Below, one piece after another: positions 10,852-21,103 of a DNA stretch of 64,000 bases (position 1 is its first letter; every line of letters begins with the position of its first letter). The stretch is from Cryptomeria japonica (Eukaryota; Streptophyta; Pinopsida; Cupressales; Cupressaceae), in the NCBI RefSeq assembly GCF_030272615.1, contig NC_081410.1, positions 138,420,849 through 138,484,848 on the forward strand. Direction: 5' to 3'. Below the pieces are notes generated by a model. It was not told where the DNA came from and did no database searches. It saw only the letters and a program-made list of their open reading frames with translations. The position numbers and the translations under genes are program-made.

Positions 10852-13800
10852 ATGGCGGCCCCCAAGGCAAGTGGATCCTCTGCCCGGCAAGCCCTCATTA
10901 AAGAAGATCAAAAGAGTGACGACTTGGAGACGAGGATTGTATCCAAATGGAGCAATATTGGAGACACCAACTTAGGAAACTTCAATGTGAGGAAGTTTAG
11001 AGAAGCACCCTACATTGGCAAGCCATCACCCATAGCCAAGAAGATAATTGAGAGTGGGATCATCAAGGCCGTAGGCTTCCCTCCTGCAGTCAGATGTCAT
11101 GAGCTAATGATCGAATGTGCCAGGCACTATGATTCGCATTCAAGGACAATTGTAGCCAAAGATGGGACTATCCTCGCCTATCTCTTAGAAGGAGCTATAA
11201 GTGAAGCTTTTCATCTTCCAGAACAGAGGGATATGATTTACAAGAGCCTAGAAGGAGCCAAGTCTATCTACGAAGATGATCTTGATACCTGTCTAAATTT
11301 CATCAATAAGAAGTGGTTACTCAAGAGTAGGCCTCGCCTAAATAAGATACCTAATACACCTCACATAATTGATTTCCAAGAAGAATTGAGAGACTTGATA
11401 ACCATGCTTAATCGAATTGTAGGTGCCTCTCAAGCCTTCTTTTTCAACAGGTGGATGTTCTTCTTTATACAAGTGATCATTCAAGGGAAAGGAATGTTCA
11501 ACTGGGCCAGGATTATTAGTAACAACCTAGATGTGTAGTTGAGGAGGCTAGTCCCTACTAAGTCATTCCACATGAGTTCATATGTTATATATTCTTTAGC
11601 CAGATGCTTTGAGTATGCAGGACTACCACACAGAGGAGTTGTTGGGAGAGGGTTCGGAGAGATAAGAGTATGTGATTCTTATGCTCAATTGCATCATCCG
11701 CTTAAGAATTACTACAAGCTAGTCAACGATACTTTCACAATGCATATCACCAGGACACTACAAGGAGGAATTCACCAAAGATTGTCTTCAAAAGCACAAG
11801 AGATCGTGAAGAAACATGGTGCGTGGTTCATTCAATTTCCTAAATTCACCTACATTAGGATCCATGGATGTCCTTCACCTCCTTATATGTTGCCGAGGTA
11901 TCCTACGGATAGAGTAGTACTACTTGAAGTGACTAGACAGCTGGCAGCTTGTGCTAAGGCATCAAGACATAAACATGGGAATGGTATCCCTATACCTATT
12001 TCACTTGGAAATTCAATTGAAGTGTGTCCTAATTCTCAAGTAGCTGAAGATGCAGAAAAGGAGCTATCTCTCTAGTCATTCACATCTTTTGCCTCGAGAG
12101 AAAATTTTGATCCTAATGGTCATATGGAAGAAACAATTGGGAAGAAGTACAAGCATGTATTTCAAGTAGAAGACTTTTGGATGAATGTTCAGGATGATGT
12201 AGAGGTAAAAAGGAAGATGCACTCTCAATTGCCCTTAGATCTTATCAGGAAATGCAAAGTTTATAGAGTAGCAGATCAAGCACAAGACAATGGCAAATAT
12301 CTTCAATCTTCCTATGAGAAAGAAGACAAAGAAGTGAAGATAGATTGGGATGAGCAAGAAGTTGCAAACTTGAGAGCATTGATGGATCCAGTCTTGAGTT
12401 GTACTCGCAGATGGGTGGATGTCCAACATCAAAAGTTGAAGGAACAAAACATAGCTATGACATTCAACTTAGAAACAAGAACGAAAGAAGGAGAGGCGAG
12501 TGCGAGTGAGAACACTTCTCATTCTAAGGGGTCGAAGAGAAAGGAGGGACCTGAAAAGAGAGAATCATACAAGAAGAAACAAAGAGCAAATCTTGATCAT
12601 TTCTCGAGTGCTTCTTCTAGACATGAAAAGGAGATAAGTCAAGGAGAGGATCAAAGAGAGAAAGTCTATGAGATAGATGAGTCCATGGAGTCCATGCCAC
12701 AAAATAATAAACAAGACAAAGGAAGGACACCTCAACACTCATCAAGTCAGTCTCTTCCTCTCCAAGTTGAAGTTAATGAACAACAAAGAGAAAGAAATGA
12801 TGATGAAGCGACATCTCCTTTTAGAGGCGAGAAGCCATTGCTCGAGGAAGTGCAAGTAAGAGAAGGAAAGTCTTCCATTCTAGATTGGCTTAGAGAAAGA
12901 CTTACAAGGGTAGTTGTGGTTGAAGATGAGGAGCAAGTATTTGATTTGGAAAGCCTTCTAGGCAATTCTCAAGAGGAGATTGAAAAGAAGAAAGCTACGA
13001 AGATGTCTAAGGTAATTAGAGATGATATAGGATCCAGAAAGATACAGATAGCTACACCAGCAGTGGACAAGTACAATGATGAGATCATGGCAGAAGAATA
13101 TGATTTAGAGACATTTGATCTTGGCCCACTTACCTCCGAGCAAGCCATCGAAGATGCGACTGATTCAGTGAGGGCAGTTAATGATAAACTAAAAGAAGAA
13201 ATAGAAAAGAATAAAAGGTTGGAAAAGGAGATTAATGCGTGGAGGAATTATTTTAGCCACCTTAATGAGCCATTAAGGCGACAGGATCCAGTAGTCTCAC
13301 CCTTGTAGGCACTCCCTCTTGAGTCAATAAATCAGGCAGAAAAGATTAATAACTCAACTCGACTCATGGATACATGGATTGATAGATCCTACATGGTAGC
13401 CAAGGAATTTGCCGGAAGAATGATGAAAACAGTCCACAGGGCCATCTAGGTCCTTGAGATCATTCATAATCTAGTGGTAACTGTCGATGCATTCACTCAC
13501 ACTAGAGACATTATCATCCCAATATTGCAAGTGGTAAGAAGGACATCAAGACAGATTTTAGCACAAGAAAGGATAACTGATGGAGGAACCCATAATCTCC
13601 TACAATGGTCAACTTTGCTCCAAATGAAGGAAGTTCTATTCAAGGACATCAATAGTAGGTGCAGTCGAGTTGAGGACACTATCCATCCTATTTAGGATAA
13701 GGTGTTTGATGTACTGTGTACAATCCTTGATAAAAGGATAGAGATTGAAACAAATGTGGACGTCCAAGAATTGGAGGACAGGATCAAGGCCATCTTTTGT

Positions 13801-14056
13801 AGAGAAGATAGCATAATCACAGAAGAGCAGTGAGATCAGATGTATGCTACTATGTTCCTGATTGAGAAAACAAAAGAGTTGGAGCATGGATGGGAGATGA
13901 CTCTTCTTGCGGCCTTTGATGAGGCCCGAGGAATGAATGAAGAATATCCTTGAGATTCCCATTGCAGAGATTGACGGGATTACGTCAAGATTCATTCAAT
14001 TTGCCAGAAAGGAGCAAGAAAAGGGGAACAAAATTCTAGATGAAAAGTTTTTATGA
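10852..14056 (+). pseudogene. Orphan ~1,068-codon gene, element A copy (decayed)
   Basis: A single reading frame runs from the ATG at 10852 (MAAPKASGSS) to about 13920. It is interrupted by TAG at 11536, 12073, 13306, 13447 and 13693, and by TGA at 13831. A short deletion near 13925 then shifts the frame, which ends at 14054-14056. The element F copy has sense codons at each of these places, mostly CAG or CGA. The protein has a conserved N-terminal half (PYIGKPSP, HSRTIVAKDG, HMSSYVIY, PYMLPRYPTDR), then a Lys/Glu/Ser-rich stretch and a C-terminal coiled coil (KLKEEIEKNKRLEKEI). I see no zinc knuckle, protease, polymerase or integrase motif and do not recognise the family. A gag-like or accessory role is possible but unproven. 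Confidence 0.8.
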
Positions 14057-14079
14057 AATGATGTGGCGATTCAATCCCC

Positions 14080-15127
14080 ATTGGACGATGCTTTCTCGTT
14101 ATTTGTGCCAGTTTCTATTGGCTAAGTTATGATAATGCTTATCTAAATAGGGTTATTCTTGTAACAAACCCTAATTAGGGTTTAGGTTTCAAAATCTCAG
14201 CCCTTGATCTCCTTTAAATCTGAGCCATTCATTGTATTTGAAAATGCTATATAAGCTCTCACTCAATTCATTTGTAAGGTTAAGGTTAAGAGGAATATGT
14301 TTATTAGTAGTAGAGAAGAAGAGTAGTTATACAAATTTGGTGAAGAGAGAAAGTTGAACATTTGTTGTTATATTTTGCTATGAGATCAATGAAATATAGA
14401 AATTGTGGTTTTTTATTGCAATCTTTGTGGCTTCTTACATGGTTGTTTATCTTCTTGAATCACTCTTATTGAAGAGAGTATTTAGATGTTAGAGTTAGAT
14501 TGAATGATAAATGCTGTGCCTGATCTTTTAGTGAAGCTCATAGTCCAAATCACTAGCGTCTTACTGATTGTAAGTGTGCCCTGTGTGGTCAACTGGAGAT
14601 ATTGAAATTGTTTAGGGTTCAATCATTACTTGAATATTGATATGTATCTTATTGATAGTATCTATGTTCATTAATGATTCAAAAATCTTTGAATTCCCTT
14701 AGAAGATCGCATCGATTCCAGTAGAGTTGTTGTTCTATGGCAATACTGAGATTCGTAGAGTTTCACTAAGATTGCCCTTCACTTAGTCATTCATAGGTTT
14801 AGTTTAGCATAGCCCTCTCTAATCCCTTATCTTTTGTCCTTTTTTGAAACATTGGTTAGTATTAGGAAAATCCAGTTCCTCATTGGTTAAGTAGTTGCAA
14901 GAACCAGCTTTCATAGAAAGTACGTAAGGCCCCTTGATGAAACAATAAACACAACGAACACTGGTGCTTATCCACACGTAGAGAACCTACATATTAGAAC
15001 CTTGGAGTTGCCTTGATTGATCCTTAGGCGAAATCTTCAGCATTCGGGGAAGCTTTGTTCAAGAGGGGATAAGGTACCTTTGGGTATTTTATTCTGTGTT
15101 TGATCATGTATAAAAGACACATCAACA
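14080..15127 (+). repeat. Conserved 3' domain of element A (telo-box palindrome, TATA, 3' end)
   Basis: This ~1 kb is shared with B, C, D and F. It holds AAACCCTAATTAGGGTTT (14166-14183), a TATA box tatataa (14248-14254), a run of similar sequence, then gggtattttattctgtg and the ACATCAACA end. A TATA box about 880 bp before the CA end is what the U3-R-U5 part of an LTR would look like (inference). Confidence 0.75.
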
Positions 15128-16364
15128 ATACCCTATGAAAATGTTTTCAGAAAGACGTCTAAGATTGATTTTCAATCAATCCACATTTGCATACAGAATG
15201 AAGGTGTTTTTAGAAAAAAAATGTCTAAGAATGGTCTCCAATCTGTCTGAGAAAAAGCCATGTTATTATTGTTGAGCATACTATTGCACAAAGAAAAGAT
15301 ATCATTAAATAGGGTTTGAGTTGGTTGAACACGGGTAGGATTTTTGAAATCTTTTAATAATTAATGATAACATATCATTAATGAAAATGCACTTAAGAGC
15401 TTCAAACCAAAAATTATTTAAGTTTTTATTTTGATTAGTTTGTAATAGTTATATAACTTCCTCATAACCGAAAAGGAAGTTATGGATTAGTTATCAGCCC
15501 TCTTTTTATCGATGACTAAGTGCAATGGTCTATATATTCATGATTGAGGGTGAGTTGTGTTGTTGGTTTTCTTGGATGAAGAAAAGCATGGCAGAAAAAG
15601 AGTTTTCCACGATCTTTGAATGATACAAAACAGTGAATAAGAAGAAGAGCGGAAACTATAATGCTGTGCTACAGTGCTTTAATGACAAGGAAAGATGATA
15701 TATCACTATGAAGAAGTTTTGACTATAGCGCTATAAGTAAAATCTATGTCAGCATAGGTTGAAATGAATTTTACTATTTGTGTCTAGTTTGTGTTTAGGT
15801 AACAAGAGAACCTGCATATCATTTCGAACAGATTCTTTCTGAGATTTTTTAAGTAGACTGAAAAATTGGTTGCGGAAGATTATCATTGTTTGTTGCAATG
15901 CACAATAGTTTATTGGAAGAAGTGTTAACATTCAGATTGTCGAATCCTTTAAGTGTTTTAGATTCACAAGTTCTATATTGTAGACTTGAGAACAGTAACA
16001 TTGATGTGTTTTTTTACTTGTGGTTATTTTGAGAAGGTGCTAATAGATTTACTAAATTTTTTTTGCTGATTACAGACATTATAAGATTTAGGTTGTGAAG
16101 AACTTGTATACAGATTTATTCAATAGAATCTCTGATCATTGAAAAAGGAATTACTAATTTGTCTTATCTGTATATCATCTGATTGTGCAAAGATTGTATT
16201 TTCAATTGAAAACAATTGTTTTGAAAAGATCTAAGGATATTGGGTTGGTGCTCAGTTTGATAAGTTGTAAGCTTGTTGGGAGTTGATGCTCTCTGAAGGT
16301 GTTTGGTGACTCCTTGGGTTGGTGCCCTAAAATTTTAATTTCTTCAATTGTGAGGCTAGATTAG
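15128..16364 (+). repeat. 3' LTR of Copia-1, segment 2
   Basis: It resumes after the duplicated atacc of element A and matches the 5' LTR from position 1 (at 15424) up to about 1530, but without MITE-1. It is cut by element B, whose duplication attag is at 16360-16364. No gene. Confidence 0.9.
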
Positions 16365-16639
16365 TGTTGTGAGGTATTCACACATCGCCCCATTGCAAAT
16401 GGGGACCCCCACTTTTTTCTTTATGGGTTGTGTTAGGGTCTTTGCTATTAATCTCTGCATTGAAGGGATAGAGTTTCTCAAGTAGCTAGAGGGTCATCAT
16501 GTCAGGTTGGTCTCCTGAGTGGAGTGAAGTAAGCCATCAAACATGTTGCAAGAATGATTCATGGATGAAAGACTTGAGGATTGAACAAACTAAGCAAAGT
16601 CAGGTGAAAGGACTAAGTCAAGAGTATTTCCTAAGAATG

Positions 16640-18070
16640 AGTACCTTGCCCCCTGGTTGGAGTGAAACTTTCCTGAGACCCTGTACCTTGCTAAGGACAT
16701 AAGACCTTGTACCTCTCTAAGGACTCAGGGCGAATTTTTGCATTTAGCTCCCGTACCTTGCCAAGGGTCAAGAGCGAATTTGAGAAATCATGTACCTTGC
16801 AATGGCTTGAGAGCTAACTTCCGAAATTATGTACCTTCCAAAGGTCTAAGAGCGAAATTTTTATCAAGGCATGTACCTTACAAAGGTCTTGAGCGAATTT
16901 CCTCCATAGGTGCTCTCAAAGGTCAAATTGATGATGCTTTCATGTGGAAAGATTGGAAGACTTAAGGCTCAAATCAATGAGGTGGAAGAAGAGGAAGAAA
17001 TTAGACTAAGGGTTAACTCAAAGCCATGTACATTACACAAGGCATAGAGTGAATATTGAATTGATGCCCTTGGAAAGGCCCTAGAGCGAATTTGAATTCA
17101 TGTCCTTGGAAAGGACATAGAGTGAATTTCATTTTTGAGTCATGTCCTTGCTAAGGTCAGAGAGCGAATTTTTTATGAAGTCTTGTACCTTTCGAGGGTC
17201 CTAAGGCGAATGTTGAATTGATGTCTTTGGAAAGTTCCTAGAGCGAATTTTGAGTTTTGTCCTTCCAAAGGTCCTAGAGCGAATTTTGAGTTTTGTCCTT
17301 CCAAAGGTCCTAGAGCGAATTTCTCACCTTGGACCCTGTCCTTGCTAAGGACATGGAGAAAATTTCTCACCTTGGACCCTATACCTTGCCAAGGACATAG
17401 AGCGAATTTCATCTTCAAGGACATGTACCTTCCTAAGGGTCTAGAGCGAAAATTTTGCTAAGTTGAGTACCTTGCTGAGGATCAAGTTCGAATTTATCCA
17501 AGTGAAGATTGAGAGTGAATTTTGAAGGAGAGGTTTTTGAGAAAATTTGTTGAAGTCATGTACCCTGTTAAGATTTGAGATTGAACTTCCCTAATGAGTC
17601 ATGTACCCTCTGAAGGATAAAGAGCGAATTTCATCATGTGTACCCTACCGAGGTCCTTGAGCGAATGTTTTTTTGAAAGTGTGTACCTTGCCAAGGTCCT
17701 GGAGCGAATTCTCAAGCATGTACCTTGGAGAGGGTCTAGAGTGAATTTTCATGCATGTACCTTGGAGAGGGTCCAAAGTGAATTTTGAGTTATGTCCCTG
17801 CTAAGGACATGGAGTGAATTTCCTACCGTGACCCTGTCCTTGGAGAGGATCCAGAGCGAATTTTGAGTTATGTCCTTGCTAAGGTCCTAGAGCAAATTTC
17901 TTCCTAAGGTCATGTACCTTGCAAAGGACATGAAGCGAATTTCTTACTTGGAACATGTACCTTCCAAAGGGTCTAGAGTGAATTTTTGCTAAGGTCATGT
18001 ATGTACGTTGCTGATGGTTTAGAGAGAAACTTGGAGTGTACCTTGTCAAGGACATTGAGTGAAATTATTC
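16640..18070 (+). repeat. Element B tandem array
   Basis: About two dozen degenerate units of roughly 40-65 bp carry gtaccttgccaaggtc and agagcgaattt. The paired ccttg/caagg around a short loop recalls the palindromic core of A and F, but the unit is much shorter. No coding capacity. Confidence 0.8.
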
Positions 18071-18929
18071 CTAAGGTCTTTTTGAAGGCTAATTCAGCAT
18101 TAAAGCGACTAAAACACTTAAGAACTTTTTGAGTAAAGGCAAGTGTAAGAAGCTGAATGATATGTATACACCGAACCATGTCCTTTGCTCTTGATTTGAA
18201 GCAAAATTTCCATATATCTTGCCCATGATTTAGACCGAAATTCTTTGGAGATATGTACAGTGCCTCCTAATTTGGCCTAATTGCACCTATAGCATGTACT
18301 TTTGATTAAATTTAGTGAAAAATCACATGAAATCAGAATGAGAGATCAGGTCAAAATAGAAGTATGAAAAGGTTATAAATCATGTGTGTTGATGCTTATT
18401 TGTTTATTTTGCAGAAAATGAGGAAAGAAATGAAGAGAATCACGTTGGAGGAAGATCAAAATAAGTGTCCTAAAGAGAAAATGTCAACATCAAGATCAAG
18501 TTGCAAGGAAGATATCTACACCAGCATGCAAAGGGAACGCTTCATCTACAAGCACAAAATACTTAAGAGGAATCTCGATTCTCGCCACACCATGGAGGCA
18601 TGAAGAGATCAAAGGTGTGTTAAGGAGAAGTCATACAATCACTCCAAGGCAAGCAAGCACGGATGGAAGGACTTAGTTGCATCAATAATTCCCATCACCA
18701 CTACTTTGAGCGAGCTAGATAATGTTGAGTATCAAGAGATATCTCTCAACATCCCTTCATGGTGATAAATCAAATCAAGTCTATAAAGTGCAAGATTGAG
18801 GTGGCATCCTAGTTGCTACTTCACCAATCAGAAAGGTCCACATCAACACGTTTTGATTCAATGAACCAAGCTCACCCATGGATGCACAAACCCCGATATA
18901 CCTACCCTTGATATTTATTGGTCCACACT
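18071..18929 (+). other. Element B, unique middle
   Basis: No repeat and no supported gene. It joins the array to the conserved 3' domain and stands where A has its gene. Confidence 0.5.
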
Positions 18930-19967
18930 CATTGAATGTAATTTTCTCATTGGCTAAGGAGAGTTTGTCGTGACAAACCCTAATTAGGGTTTCATTGTAA
19001 AATCTTAGCCATTGATGGAGATTCAATCCTGGCCATTCATTGTAAATGAGCTCTCTATATAAGCTCATACTCTTCATTTGTAAAGGGTTAATAGTTAGCT
19101 AGTAGTTAATAGTGCTAGAATATTGGGTAACAAATAGTTAGAATAGAGTAGTGAATAGAGCTAAGATGGTAGCTAGATTAGAATAGAAGTTAGAGTATGA
19201 GAAGGCAAAGATTGTTGCGAAACCCTGTTGTAAAGAACAATTGATTTCATTGAAGTTATTGTGAATTTGATTTGTTATTTCAACAACTCGCATGGTCTTT
19301 GCTTCTCAATTTGCTTTCATGTAATTAGATTGAGTGGAGGAATTTGTTGAATGTATTCATGTGGAATCCACCTAATCCATACCACTAGCCTCTTGCTGCT
19401 TGTAAGTGCACCTTGTGTGGTCAATTGGAATGATATGAGCTTAACTTTGAATCGTTCTACACTCATTGCTTATGCATTAACTTGAATGGTGATCAATGTT
19501 TGATGGTATTGATTCGAACATCCTTGAAACATCCTTAGAAGATTGCATTGAAATTGTGTCAAATTGTTCAATTTGATGGTGAGACCTCGCTTAGTAGGAT
19601 TCCATCCAATCATTCATTCATCTTCTTACATTCTAGGTCTTAGAATAGACTCTCTCAACCCCTCGTCTTTTGCCATTTTTCAAACTCTAGCTAGTTTAGG
19701 ATCAAAGACCATCGCCCGATTGAAATATCAGATGATCAAGTTCCAGCAAATCAAGCATTCTAATGTAAGTCCCCTTGTGATTCCAGCATAATCACATCAA
19801 CCAATGAGCTTATCCACACGTAGTGACCCCACATTCATGAACCTTGGAGTCTTCTCGAATGATCCTTAAGCTAATCTTCAGCATCTGAGAGATTTTGTTC
19901 AAGAGAGAATAAGATACTTTTGGGTATTTTATTTTGTGTTCGCATGTGCATAAAAAACACATCAACA
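18930..19967 (+). repeat. Conserved 3' domain of element B
   Basis: It carries AAACCCTAATTAGGGTTT at 18975-18992, a TATA box tatataa at 19056-19062, and gggtattttattttgtg near the end. It aligns with the 3' domain of A along its length. Confidence 0.75.
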
Positions 19968-20213
19968 ATTAGGATAGTAGATCCTAGCAGTATTTCTCAC
20001 CTTGGTTTTCCCATCTTGGGTTTCCACGTAACCTTTTGTGTAGTGGTCTCATTGTGTGGTGTATCTTTCAGATTTCAGTTTGGTGCTTCTATTTTAGAAT
20101 TAAGTTTATAAGCTTTAAATAAGTTTATCAAAAAGAAGTAATTGGATAAGAATTTAGGATTTATTTACTACTGATTCACCCCCCGCCTCTTAGTAGTAAA
20201 TTTGTGTTCTTCA
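19968..20213 (+). repeat. 3' LTR of Copia-1, segment 3 and right end
   Basis: It starts with the second attag and matches 1526-1770 of the 5' LTR. It ends gttcttca at 20213, as the 5' LTR does at 1770. Confidence 0.9.
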
Positions 20214-20346
20214 TCCTTGTTCCCAATATGGTTAGGGATGTTTGTGACGTCCCCTAACCATCTCGGGGATGGTTTTTCCCAACACATCTTAAAAAAAAAG
20301 ACTCAAATGCTCTAAAAAAGCATTTTTTAATTTCATTATAGGTCTG

Positions 20347-20632
20347 TAAAATTGGATTTTCACTAATATGATGGGTAAACATGTTTGAATCGCTTCCAAA
20401 GAACTTAGAAATAATGAGTAGCAGCCTGGTAATAAATTTCACAAACACTTAGAACTCGGTAGTGCGTAAAAAAGTGGTTGCAGGTCTGCAATAGTGGACT
20501 TTTCACTGATATGAAAGGTAAACAAGGCTGAATCCTAGCCAAAAGCACTCAGAAATATGAATAACAACTTGGTAATGAATGTCACAAACACCCAAAACTT
20601 GGTAGTGCATAAATAAGCGGTTGTAGGTTATA
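20347..20632. repeat. Two-unit ~143-bp tandem repeat
   Basis: 20347-20490 and 20491-20632 align: ttttcacta/gatatga, aacttagaa/cactcagaa, ttcacaaacac and ggtagtgc appear in the same order in both. Non-coding. Confidence 0.7.
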
Positions 20633-20706
20633 ATAGTAATGGAATACTATCAAAATATCCTCCAACCAGGAAGAAACAATGAACTACATCCAAACAAATG
20701 CTGACA

Positions 20707-20845
20707 TATTATAGACAATGAATTTTCAATTATAAATGTGTATTGAGTATTGATAATGAATTTGAATTATGAATGCATATTGAGTATTGCTAATGAATTT
20801 TGAATTATGATTGCATATTGAGTATTGACAATGAATTTTGAACAC
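20707..20845. repeat. ~45-bp tandem repeat, about three units
   Basis: Units contain aatgaattttgaattatga and gcatattgagtattga. The MITE-3 copy at about 48520-48600 has a less regular version. Confidence 0.65.
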
Positions 20846-21103
20846 AAATGTGGTACATGAAGGTTCTATAATGTACATATACATGCTTTATCCATGTTTT
20901 CATATGAATATAATGCATATATACATGCTTTATCTATTTTTCGTATGAATATTTAAAATTTCCCTATATATTTTAAAATTCACCTATATTTTATATAGTC
21001 GTTCCCTTTGCCGTCCCCCCGCCCTCCCCAAAATTGGCAAAAAAATTTGCCGTCCCGAAAACTTGTCCCGTCGTCCTCGTCCCGAAAACTTGGGGTAACG
21101 TAG

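Larger units (their letters stand above)
8198..15127 (+). mobile_element. Element A: TG...CA element with 5-bp duplication and an internal gene, no LTRs seen
   Basis: It starts TGTTGTGACC and ends ACATCAACA. The duplication atacc is perfect at 8193-8197 and 15128-15132. TG...CA with 5 bp is the mark of LTR-retrotransposon integrase. Yet the 5' and 3' kilobases are not copies of each other, and no primer-binding site, polypurine tract, reverse transcriptase or integrase is visible. Order inside: conserved 5' end, repeat array (8700-10018), TATA box, 5'-UTR intron, orphan gene (10852-14056), conserved 3' domain (14080-15127). It is 6,930 bp long and probably a giant solo LTR (inference). Confidence 0.85.
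16365..19967 (+). mobile_element. Element B: short, gene-less member of the A family
   Basis: It starts TGTTGTGAGG and ends ACATCAACA, with a perfect duplication attag at 16360-16364 and 19968-19972. The interruption is confirmed by the 5' LTR, which is continuous at this point. Its 5' end (cacatcgcccc, hairpin at 16388-16404) and its 3' domain match element A. The array is different and the orphan gene is absent. Length 3,603 bp. The 73-codon frame at 18382-18603 has no homologue here and I do not call it a gene. Confidence 0.88.
1..20213 (+). mobile_element. Copia-1: old Ty1/copia LTR retrotransposon, left end outside the window
   Basis: The parts are in canonical order: 5' LTR (to 1770), primer-binding site, gag, protease, integrase, reverse transcriptase, RNase H, polypurine tract and 3' LTR (7978 onward). 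The order integrase before reverse transcriptase is that of Ty1/copia. The two LTRs align over their shared length. About 0.5 kb of the 5' LTR lies left of the window, because position 1 corresponds to about 15424 in the 3' LTR. The coding part is broken by many stops and frameshifts. Four later insertions (MITE-1, MITE-2, A, B) account for most of the 20 kb. Each has recognisable target duplications, so its edges are well defined. The element ends at 20213; tcctt (20214-20218) should be one target duplication, with its partner outside the window. Confidence 0.9.
20214..21103 (-). mobile_element. Right part of a hAT-like non-autonomous element (MITE-3 family) hosting Copia-1
   Basis: Read on the minus strand from 21103 it starts ctacgttacccc and aligns for some 400 bp with MITE-3 (48256 onward), including the gggacggc-rich end and the AT-rich part with temporally repeated ttcatatgaaaacatgg. 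cctaaaac (21104-21111) is the expected 8-bp duplication. Its partner would lie left of the window, because Copia-1 inserted inside this element. No transposase frame is present. Confidence 0.7.

Noticed and set aside
11536-13833. In-frame TAG codons of the orphan gene as programmed readthrough or a recoded stop
   Set aside because: The F copy has sense codons at these positions and its own, different TAG positions. Positions not shared between copies mean decay.
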